Below, one piece after another: positions 6,874 through 12,989 of a DNA stretch of 17,113 nucleotides (positions are counted from its first letter, which is position 1; each line of letters opens with the position of its first letter). The notes under the pieces were generated by a model. It was not told where the DNA came from and did no database searches. It worked only from the letters and a program-made list of their open reading frames with translations. The DNA is from an uncultured Faecalibacterium sp. (lineage in GTDB: Bacteria; Bacillota; Clostridia; Oscillospirales; Ruminococcaceae), in NCBI GenBank assembly GCA_945982465.1, contig CAMFSB010000006.1, positions 1 to 17,113 on the forward strand, in the 5' to 3' direction. A program made the position numbers and the translations under genes.

Positions 6874-8113
6874 GGATGCCCTCCGCGGCGGCGTCCACGG
6901 CCGCCTCCAGTGTAGTTAGGTTGGCCACAGTCACATCGGCGGCCGCCTGATACAGCGGCCGGCGCTCGGCTTCCATGGCGCGCAGCGCCTCAGCGCTTTT
7001 GGACAGCGGGCGGTAGCCGCCCACGGCCAGCTGCTCCACCGGCCGGTCGATGAACACCACCACGCCGTTCTGCCGCAGCAGCCGCACATTGCCCGGCGTT
7101 TTGACCACGCCGCCCCCGCAGGCGAGGATCTGCCGGTTTTCTTTGGCGAATTTTGCCACGGCCGCAGTCTCCAGGCGGCGGAACTCCGCCTCGCCGCCCT
7201 GGGCAAAAATATCCGGGATGCGCCGGCCGCTCATGCGCTCGATCTCCTCGTCCAGATCCACCAGCGTTTTGCCGGTGCGCCGGGCCAGCGCGCGCCCGAT
7301 GCTGCTTTTGCCGCTGCTGGGCATGCCGATCAGCGCCACGTTGGACAGCTGCTCGGTGAGCTGGCTGTGCACGCGGGCGATCTCGGCATTGCAGTCGGCA
7401 AAGGGCCGGTCCAGAAAGTGCTCGGCGGCGTACACCGCCTGGGCTACCAGCATTTCAAAGCCGTTGCAGGCGGTAACGCCCCGTTCCTCGGCGCGCAGCA
7501 GCAGCTCGGTGCGGAAGGGATTGTAAATGGCGTCCAGCACTGCTTCCAGATGCTGCATGCGGGAAATATCCAGGTTGCACACGCCCACCTCCGGGTACAT
7601 GCCGGCAGGCGAAGTGTTGATGACCACCTGGGCGTCCACCCCGGCCGCTTCGTCGTAGCTGATCTGGCCCTGCGCCCGGTTTGGGCGGCGGCTGACCGTG
7701 ATCACGGCCGCCGCGCCCCGGTCGCGGGCCACGGCGCGGGTGGTGTGGTGGGTGCCGCCGGTGCCCAGGATCAGCACGGTTTTGCCCCGCAGCTCCACGC
7801 CGTGCCGGTCCAGCAGGTAGCAAAAGCCGGCGTAGTCGGTGTTATAGCCGTACAGCCTGCCGCCCCGGTTGACGATGGTGTTTACCGCGTGGATGGCACG
7901 GGCCATGTCGTCGATCTCGTCGCAATAGGGCATCACCAGCTGCTTATAGGGGATGGTGACATTGATGGCCCTGAACGCCCGCGCGCGCATAAAGGCGTGG
8001 GCCTGCTCCTCCGTGGGCAGCGGGCACAGGTCGTAGGTATAATCGCACAAAAGCTCGTGGATGATTTTGGAATAGGAGTGGCCCAGCCGCCCGCCGATCA
8101 GTCCGTACTGCAT
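6845..8113 (-). CDS. aroE-aroK: Shikimate dehydrogenase - shikimate kinase fusion
   Basis: Bifunctional protein for two consecutive steps: 3-dehydroshikimate reduction and shikimate phosphorylation. Residues 1 to about 250 are AroE: GHSYS (11-15, shikimate-binding Ser), NVTIPYK (51-57, catalytic Lys57), NTDYAG (91-96, Asp93), the NADP loop GTGGT (117-121) with SRRPN, and INTSPAGMYP. Residues from about 255 are AroK: Walker A GMPSSGKS (263-270), DLDEEIE (286-292), FRRLE (311-315), CGGGVV (332-337) and the RPLY lid segment. Both halves look catalytically complete and the frame is uninterrupted. The start has GGAGGTG upstream and shares one base with the aroC stop (TGATG). Confidence 0.94.
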   Translation of the reverse strand: MQYGLIGGRLGHSYSKIIHELLCDYTYDLCPLPTEEQAHAFMRARAFRAINVTIPYKQLVMPYCDEIDDMARAIHAVNTIVNRGGRLYGYNTDYAGFCYLLDRHGVELRGKTVLILGTGGTHHTTRAVARDRGAAAVITVSRRPNRAQGQISYDEAAGVDAQVVINTSPAGMYPEVGVCNLDISRMQHLEAVLDAIYNPFRTELLLRAEERGVTACNGFEMLVAQAVYAAEHFLDRPFADCNAEIARVHSQLTEQLSNVALIGMPSSGKSSIGRALARRTGKTLVDLDEEIERMSGRRIPDIFAQGGEAEFRRLETAAVAKFAKENRQILACGGGVVKTPGNVRLLRQNGVVVFIDRPVEQLAVGGYRPLSKSAEALRAMEAERRPLYQAAADVTVANLTTLEAAVDAAAEGIHEIFDPERA

Positions 8114-9327
8114 CAGAGCGCACCTCCGTCGGCTTGGGGCGCGGCCAGCGCCGCTGCGGTGACGGCGCTGTCAAAGGGGCCGGAGCCGGTCATCCAGCCT
8201 TCGCCGTAGCGGGCCGTGAGCAGGTCGGCCAGCGCCAGCGCCGCCGCGCAGGTCTGCACGATGGCGGCCCGGGGCACCACGCAGGGGTCATGCCGGCCCT
8301 TGATGGCGATGACGGCGTTCTGCCGGGCGGGGTAATCCACCGTGTCCTGCTGCTTGTAAATGCTGGGCGTGGGCTTGACCGCCGTGCGGAACACCACCGG
8401 CATGCCGTTGGTGATGCCGCCGTTCACACCTGCATTGCGGTTGGATGCCGTGTAAACGCGGCCGCTGGCCCCGTCCACCCGGAACGGGTCGTTGGCCGTC
8501 GAGCCGCGCAGGTCGGCAAAGCCGAAGCCCGCGCCGAACTCGATGCCCTTGACGGCGGGGATCGAAAAGGCCATGTGCGCCAAAACGCTTTCCACGCTGT
8601 CGAACCAAGGCTCGCCCACACCGGCGGGCAGGCCCACAACGGCGGTCTCCAGCACGCCGCCCACACTGTCGCCCTCGGCGCCCGCCGCGCGGATGGCGGC
8701 TTTCATCGGCTCCTCGGCGGCTTCGTCCAGCAGCGCAAAGCCGGTGCGGCGTTCCAGCGCGTCCAGCTGGGCTTCCAGTGCGCAGGCGGCTTCCAGCGCA
8801 CTGGAAGCCGGGGTCAGCCCGGCGGCAAAGGGCGTATCGGCCAGGCCCGCGCACCGGTAGATGTGCGTGCCGATGCGCACGCCCCGCGCGCGCAAAAGCG
8901 GCAGCACCACCGCGCCCGCCGCCACAAACGCCGCGGTGACGCGGGCAGAAAAATGCCCGCCGCCCCGCGCGTCCTGAAAGCCGCGGTACTTGGCCCAGGC
9001 CGTGTAGTCCGCGTGGCCGGGGCGCAGCAGATCGGCGGTTTTGGCGTAATCGCCGCTGCGGGTGTTCTGGTTTTCGATGAGCAGGGTGACCGGCGTGCCG
9101 GTGGTATGGCCGTCCACCACGCCGGACAGGATGCGCACCGCGTCTGCCTCCACCCGCGCGGTGGAAAGGCCGTCGCCCCGGGCGCGGCGTTTGTCCATGC
9201 AGGCGGCGAGGAAGGCTTCGTCCACCGGGCAGCCGGCGGCCAAGCCGTCCAGCACGGCGCCCACGGCCGCGCCGTGGCTTTCGCCGAACAGGGTCAGGCT
9301 GATATTATTGCCAAATGTATTTTTCAT
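8113..9327 (-). CDS. aroC: Chorismate synthase
   Basis: Last common step: converts EPSP to chorismate using reduced FMN. It has 404 residues, somewhat longer than the usual 360-390. Motifs: GESHG (15-19), RRARGDGLSTAR in place of the more usual RRPG form, RPGHADYTAWAKY (102-114), GGGHFSAR, and the signature GRHDPCVVPRA (344-354). Extra Ala-rich sequence around 173-200 (ASSALEAACALEAQLDALE) accounts for part of the length and contains a strong inverted repeat. Unlike its neighbours, it has no good Shine-Dalgarno sequence in the 20 nt before the ATG (TTTACAGAAAGTATAGCTC is AT-rich). The aroB stop is 153 bp upstream. Confidence 0.95.
   Translation of the reverse strand: MKNTFGNNISLTLFGESHGAAVGAVLDGLAAGCPVDEAFLAACMDKRRARGDGLSTARVEADAVRILSGVVDGHTTGTPVTLLIENQNTRSGDYAKTADLLRPGHADYTAWAKYRGFQDARGGGHFSARVTAAFVAAGAVVLPLLRARGVRIGTHIYRCAGLADTPFAAGLTPASSALEAACALEAQLDALERRTGFALLDEAAEEPMKAAIRAAGAEGDSVGGVLETAVVGLPAGVGEPWFDSVESVLAHMAFSIPAVKGIEFGAGFGFADLRGSTANDPFRVDGASGRVYTASNRNAGVNGGITNGMPVVFRTAVKPTPSIYKQQDTVDYPARQNAVIAIKGRHDPCVVPRAAIVQTCAAALALADLLTARYGEGWMTGSGPFDSAVTAAALAAPQADGGAL
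8770..8809. repeat. Perfect 14-bp inverted repeat inside aroC
   Basis: GGCTTCCAGTGCGC (8770-8783) and GCGCACTGGAAGCC (8796-8809) are exact reverse complements around a 12-nt loop. The loop itself repeats GGCTTCCA as a direct copy. It encodes the Ala/Glu segment ALEAACALEA. It probably arose by local duplication in a variable loop of the protein. Confidence 0.7.
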
Positions 9328-9480
9328 TTTGAGCTATACTTTCTGTAAATTATTGTAAAGGCGCCCAGCCGCACCGGAGCGGGGCGGCCGGGCCGGAAGC
9401 CGGCTTTCCGCGCCGGGCACCGGGCAGGGGCCTTTGCGCCGCCCGGCAGGGCGGTTCCGGCGTTTTGGCGGCAAAGCGGC
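9328..9480 (-). promoter_or_regulatory. aroB-aroC spacer with an AT-rich patch before aroC; weak promoter candidate
   Basis: This 153-bp gap is the longest within the operon. On the minus strand it carries a GC-rich part with the hairpin CCGCCC-TGCC-GGGCGG but no T-run. Then comes an abrupt AT-rich patch, TTTACAATAATTTACAG, followed by AAGTATAGC, ending at the aroC ATG. TTTACA (9354-9359) and TATAGC (9333-9338) resemble -35 and -10 boxes but with only 15 bp between them. A start from here would give a nearly leaderless mRNA. Low confidence. Confidence 0.3.
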
Positions 9481-10503
9481 TTATTCCATCCCCACCAGCG
9501 CGCGCAGCTGCTCGGCGGGGATGGTGTCGGCGCGCCAGCAGCCCAGCCCCGGCACCCGGATCACGGTGACCTGCCCGCTCTGGGCCTTTTTGTCGTGCAG
9601 CATTTCGGCCAGGGCCTTTTTCTTATCGTAGCCGCAGCGGATGGGCAGGCCAACGCGCCGGTACACCGCCCGCACCCGCTTTTGCAGCGCCTTGGATTCG
9701 ATCATGGGCAGCATGCCCAGCGCCACGCATTCGCCGTGGTACAGGCCGTTGGTGCGCCGGCCCTTGACGCCCTTGACCGCCTCGATGCCGTGGCCCAGCG
9801 TGTGGCCGAAGTTCAGCGCCCGGCGTGCGCCGTGCTCGGTCTCGTCCTGCTCCACGATGGTCTTTTTTACCAGCAGGCTGCGGTAGATGATGGTCTCGAT
9901 GTCCGCTTCCACATCGCCGTGCTCAAACAGGCTGAACAGCTCCGGGTCGCAGATCAGGCCGGTCTTGATGGCCTCGGCCAGGCCGTTCACATAGTGGCGG
10001 CGGGGCAGCGTGGCCAGGGTGTCAAAGTCCGCCACCACCACCTTCGGCTGCCAGAACGCCCCCACGGTGTTTTTGGTATCGCCCAGATCCACGGCCGTTT
10101 TGCCGCCGATGGACGAATCGACCATCGAAAGGGTGGTGGTGGGGCAGTTGATAAAATCAATGCCGCGCATGTACACCGCGGCGGCAAAGCCGGCCAGGTC
10201 GCCCACCACGCCGCCGCCCACGGCCACCACCAGGTCGCCCCGGCCCATGCCGAAGTCCAGCATCTGGCGCAGCACGGCTTCCAGCGTTTTCAGGCTTTTG
10301 CTGCCTTCGCCCTGGGGCACGGTGATGACGCGCGCTTCGCGGCACTGGTCGGCCACGCAGCGGGCGTAGGCTTCGGGCACGCCGCTGTCGGTAACAACGG
10401 CCACCCTGCGGCCCAGGTTCGCAAACTGGTAGAGGTTTTGCAGCGCCCCTCGCTTCAGGATGATGTCATAGCTGCGTTTGCCGAGGTTCATTGTCAGTTT
10501 CAT
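9481..10503 (-). CDS. aroB: 3-dehydroquinate synthase
   Basis: Second shikimate step: NAD- and metal-dependent cyclisation of DAHP to 3-dehydroquinate. The 340 residues are close to the family length. Motifs: the NAD-binding GGGVVGDLAGFAAAVYMRGI, PTTTLSMVDSSIGGKTAVDL, NGLAEAIKTGL (metal-binding Glu), LNFGHTLGHGIE (metal-binding His) and LYHGECVALGM (third metal ligand, His). All catalytic segments are present. The ATG at 10501-10503 has AAAGGAAG about 9 nt upstream; a second in-frame ATG lies four codons later. It sits 59 bp after pheA. Confidence 0.96.
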   Translation of the reverse strand: MKLTMNLGKRSYDIILKRGALQNLYQFANLGRRVAVVTDSGVPEAYARCVADQCREARVITVPQGEGSKSLKTLEAVLRQMLDFGMGRGDLVVAVGGGVVGDLAGFAAAVYMRGIDFINCPTTTLSMVDSSIGGKTAVDLGDTKNTVGAFWQPKVVVADFDTLATLPRRHYVNGLAEAIKTGLICDPELFSLFEHGDVEADIETIIYRSLLVKKTIVEQDETEHGARRALNFGHTLGHGIEAVKGVKGRRTNGLYHGECVALGMLPMIESKALQKRVRAVYRRVGLPIRCGYDKKKALAEMLHDKKAQSGQVTVIRVPGLGCWRADTIPAEQLRALVGME

Positions 10504-10562
10504 GGGAGAACGCTTCCTTTCCTGTGTGCCGGTGCGCGCGGCGGCCGGTGTTGTGCGGCATA

Positions 10563-11630
10563 TTATTTGGTGTAGACGCCCAGCACCCGCACCGTGCGGC
10601 AGACCCTGCGCAGCTGGTCCAGCAGCTGCTCGGCGCTTTCGGCGTGGGGGCTGCCCACCAGCTCGACATAAAAGTAATATTCAAAGGGCACGTGGGGCAT
10701 GGGGCGGCTTTTGATGCATTCCATGTTAAAACCCGACATGCCGATCTTCTGGATGACCCCGGCCAGCTTGCCGGGCTTGTTATCCACCGTGAACAGCAGG
10801 CTGAACCGGTTGCCCTCGGCGGGCAGCGTTTTACTGACCACGATAAAGCGGGTGGTGTTGTCGCCGTCGGTGTTGATGCCCGGCACCAGAACCGTCAGGC
10901 CGTACAGGGCGGCAGTCTCCTCGCTGGCAATGGCCGCCTTGGTTTTATCGCCGCTTTCGGCCACGAACCGGGCGGCCATGGCGGTGTTGTCCATGGGGCG
11001 GGCGGGCAGCGAGAACGAGCGCAGGAACTTTTCGCTCTGGGAGATGGCCTGCTGGTGGCTGTACACCTCGCGGATGTCCGAAAGCTGCGCCCCCGGCAGA
11101 CCCAAAAGGTTCTGCACCACCGGCAGGTCATACACGTTTACCACCGACAGGCTGTGCCCGTAGCACAGGTCCAGCACGTCGCTCACATCGCCGGCGTGGC
11201 TGTTTTCAAAGGGCAGCACGCCATAGGCGGCTTCGTCCCGTTCGACGGCGTTGAATACCTCGGCCCAGGTGGGGTAGGCCACCGCCTTTGCGTGGGGGAA
11301 CAGCCGGGTGAGCGCGATATGCGAAAACGCCCCCTCCACGCCCTGATAAGCCACCCGGTCACGCCCCATGCGGAACGCCTCGTACTGCTTGGCCAGGTTC
11401 ATCTGGTATTGCAGCAGGTCGGCGTAATAGGGGCGCAGGGCCGGGTCCTGGATGCGGGCGGTATTTTTTGCCAGCACCGCGGCTTCGCGGGCCGCGTCGT
11501 AAATGGGCAGGCCCTGGGCCGCCTTATACTCTGCCACCTGGCACACAGCGTTCATGCGCTGTTCGAACAGCGCGGCCATCTGGCTGTCGACAGAATCAAT
11601 GACCGCGCGGGCGTTTTCCAACTGGTTCAT
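10563..11630 (-). CDS. pheA: Chorismate mutase - prephenate dehydratase (P-protein)
   Basis: Bifunctional enzyme taking chorismate via prephenate to phenylpyruvate, the phenylalanine branch. About 1-88 is an AroQ-class chorismate mutase with the expected Arg (ARAVID), Arg (LFEQR), Lys (VAEYK), Glu (AAREAA) and Gln (LLQYQMNLAKQ). About 92-270 is the dehydratase (AYQGVEGAFSH, PFENSHAGDVSDVLDL, DNTTRFIVVS with the catalytic Thr). About 275-355 is an ACT domain. The two Phe-binding motifs of that domain differ from the norm: GAL is GKL (NKPGKLAGVI) and ESRP is KSRP (CIKSRPMP), so feedback control may differ. First gene of the operon, with GGGAGGG upstream of the ATG and a strong promoter 41 bp before it. 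Its mutase domain can also supply prephenate to tyrA. Confidence 0.95.
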   Translation of the reverse strand: MNQLENARAVIDSVDSQMAALFEQRMNAVCQVAEYKAAQGLPIYDAAREAAVLAKNTARIQDPALRPYYADLLQYQMNLAKQYEAFRMGRDRVAYQGVEGAFSHIALTRLFPHAKAVAYPTWAEVFNAVERDEAAYGVLPFENSHAGDVSDVLDLCYGHSLSVVNVYDLPVVQNLLGLPGAQLSDIREVYSHQQAISQSEKFLRSFSLPARPMDNTAMAARFVAESGDKTKAAIASEETAALYGLTVLVPGINTDGDNTTRFIVVSKTLPAEGNRFSLLFTVDNKPGKLAGVIQKIGMSGFNMECIKSRPMPHVPFEYYFYVELVGSPHAESAEQLLDQLRRVCRTVRVLGVYTK

Positions 11631-11670
11631 GCAAGTCCCTCCCTGCGATTTTCAGAACCGATACAGGGCA

Positions 11671-11699
11671 AGTATACCATAACCCGGACGCCGGCACAA
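11671..11699 (-). promoter_or_regulatory. Main promoter of the aromatic amino acid operon
   Basis: On the minus strand, TTGTGC (-35, 11694-11699) and TATACT (-10, 11671-11676) are separated by exactly 17 bp, and TGG before the -10 gives an extended -10. The predicted start is near 11664, giving a leader of only about 34 nt. That rules out a T-box or other long attenuator in front of pheA, so control would have to act at initiation, for example through a repressor. Confidence 0.85.
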
Positions 11700-11828
11700 C
11701 GAAAAGTGCCAAATAACCGCGTCGGGGCGGCAGAGCAAAGCCGTGCGGCGCACAGGCGGCGGGGCCAGCGGGCAGGGCCGCACGGGGCGTTCCACCGCCC
11801 CTCAAAGCGCCTTGGCCCGGCGGCGGGC

Positions 11829-12755
11829 CTACTTTTTCAGCACAAAGCAGGGCAGCGGGGCAGTGTCGGCCCAGTTGGCAAAATCGCACACCAGCACTGT
11901 ATACTGCGCCAGCGGTAGCGCGCGCAGCCAGGCCAGCACCGCCTGCTTTTCGCCGCTGCCGATGGTTTTGCCGCTGTACAGCACCGCGCTGAGCACGCCG
12001 CCCGGCCGCAGGGCCGCCAGCGCCGCATCCAGCGCGGGCAGGCTGCTTTCGGCCGTGGAATACACGGTGTGCTGCGCCCCCGGCAGCCAGCCAAAATTGA
12101 ACAGCACCGCGTCCGCGCTGCCCGGGGCTGCATAGCGCAGCAAATCGGCATGGCTGGCGCACACCGTGCGCAGCTGCGGTTCGGCAAAGCCGGCGGCGTC
12201 CAGCCGCGCCCGGGTGGCCGCCACGGCGCGGGGCTGTACATCCATTGCCAGCACCTGCCAGCCCGGCACGCCCTTTTGCGCGCACAGCCGGCACAAAAAT
12301 TCCGTATCGCCGCCGTTGCCGCAGGTGGCGTCCACACACAGCGCCGGGGCAGCCAGCCGCCCGGCCACAAATTCGTGGCTGAGCTGCACGGCCGAATAAT
12401 CCGGCGCGCGGCGGCGCACCAGCCGCCACCCCGGGCGGTTTTGCGCTGCCGGGGCGCACGCACCGGGCTGCGGCACGGCTTCGGGCACAAAGCCCTGCTT
12501 TTGCCAGAACGCCAGTTCCGCTTCGTTGTGCGGCCAGGGGGCGGTGTGCACGCGCAGCGCCTTGGGATCATACGCCCCGGTGCGGCGCAGCGCCTCCTTG
12601 AGCAGATAGGTACCGTAGCCCCGCCGCCGCCAGGCGGGGGCCACCTCGAGCAAGGTGATCTGCGCCCCCTGCGCCGTGGGCAGCAGGCGGCATTGGCCGA
12701 TGATCTGCCCTTCCTTTTGCAGCAGCAGCGCGCCGTCTTTTTCAAAAATCTGCAT
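11829..12755 (-). CDS. GNAT acetyltransferase - MnmM/YtqB-type methyltransferase fusion
   Basis: Two domains in 308 residues. About 1-110 is a GNAT fold with the acetyl-CoA loop RRRGYGTYLL (43-52), a beta-bulge strand ITLLEVAP and the late motif NEAELAFWQKQGFVPE. About 118-308 is a class I SAM methyltransferase of the YtqB family: DATCGNGGDTEFL (142-154), VLAMDVQPRAV, and LFNFGWLPG (218-226), which matches the YtqB signature DATMGNGHDT...FNLGYLPGG. YtqB (MnmM) in Bacillus methylates 5-aminomethyluridine at the wobble position of tRNA, so this half probably does the same in the cytoplasm. The role of the acetyltransferase half is unknown. The ATG has GGAGAA 5 nt upstream. It is divergent from htrA and upstream of the pheA promoter; no clear terminator lies between, so readthrough into the aro operon is possible. 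Confidence 0.87.
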   Translation of the reverse strand: MQIFEKDGALLLQKEGQIIGQCRLLPTAQGAQITLLEVAPAWRRRGYGTYLLKEALRRTGAYDPKALRVHTAPWPHNEAELAFWQKQGFVPEAVPQPGACAPAAQNRPGWRLVRRRAPDYSAVQLSHEFVAGRLAAPALCVDATCGNGGDTEFLCRLCAQKGVPGWQVLAMDVQPRAVAATRARLDAAGFAEPQLRTVCASHADLLRYAAPGSADAVLFNFGWLPGAQHTVYSTAESSLPALDAALAALRPGGVLSAVLYSGKTIGSGEKQAVLAWLRALPLAQYTVLVCDFANWADTAPLPCFVLKK

Positions 12756-12784
12756 GCGGGTTCTCCATTTTTTGCAAAAAGTGT

Positions 12785-12792
12785 AGTATACT
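12785..12792 (-). promoter_or_regulatory. Candidate -10 element for the GNAT-MnmM gene
   Basis: AGTATACT is a palindrome that reads TATACT on either strand. On the minus strand it lies about 30 bp before the start codon, a good place for a -10, but no convincing -35 is found 16-18 bp upstream. On the plus strand it would be about 200 bp from htrA. Low confidence. Confidence 0.35.
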
Positions 12793-12852
12793 AGAAATGA
12801 TAGCGGCCCGCGGCAACGCCGTCAAGCGCCGCGCGGGCTGTTTGCCGACAGG

Positions 12853-12893
12853 TTTTCACAGTTTCTTCACCCGCCAATAAAGCGCTTTTCACA
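12853..12893 (+). promoter_or_regulatory. Two TTTTCACA octamers upstream of htrA, likely response-regulator sites
   Basis: Exact TTTTCACA copies lie at 12853-12860 and 12886-12893, 33 bp apart start to start. A degenerate copy, TCTTCACC at 12864-12871, is 11 bp after the first and 22 bp before the last, so all three are on one face of the helix. As I recall, the B. subtilis htrA and htrB control regions carry repeats of this same octamer, linked to the CssRS secretion-stress system. The repeats are seen directly; the link to CssR is from memory and by analogy. Confidence 0.55.
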
Positions 12894-12902
12894 ATTCCGC
12901 TT

Positions 12903-12908
12903 TACAAT
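12903..12908 (+). promoter_or_regulatory. Candidate -10 of the htrA promoter
   Basis: TACAAT lies 10 bp after the second TTTTCACA octamer and about 80 bp before the htrA start. The -35 position (12880-12885, AAGCGC) does not resemble the consensus, as expected for an activator-dependent promoter. Confidence 0.45.
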
Positions 12909-12989
12909 GTGGGCAATGGGCCGAAAGCCGCCGTACCGGCGCGGTTTTTGGCCACACAAGGCACCCCACCGAGAAAGGATCGATGGTTC

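Noticed and set aside
8770..8809. The inverted repeat in aroC as an insertion sequence end or regulatory site
   Set aside because: It is a single copy within an intact coding frame, encodes a plausible Ala/Glu helix and has no target duplication. Local duplication in a variable loop is simpler.
8134..9348. Plus-strand open frame of 404 codons opposite aroC
   Set aside because: The chorismate synthase signature motifs are on the minus strand; the antisense frame has none.
11631..11828. Possible T-box, riboswitch or attenuator upstream of pheA
   Set aside because: The promoter lies 41 bp before the start codon, leaving a leader of about 34 nt. No T-box core or terminator/antiterminator pair is visible. 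The rest of the spacer (11700-11828) holds only a GC-rich hairpin without a T-run.
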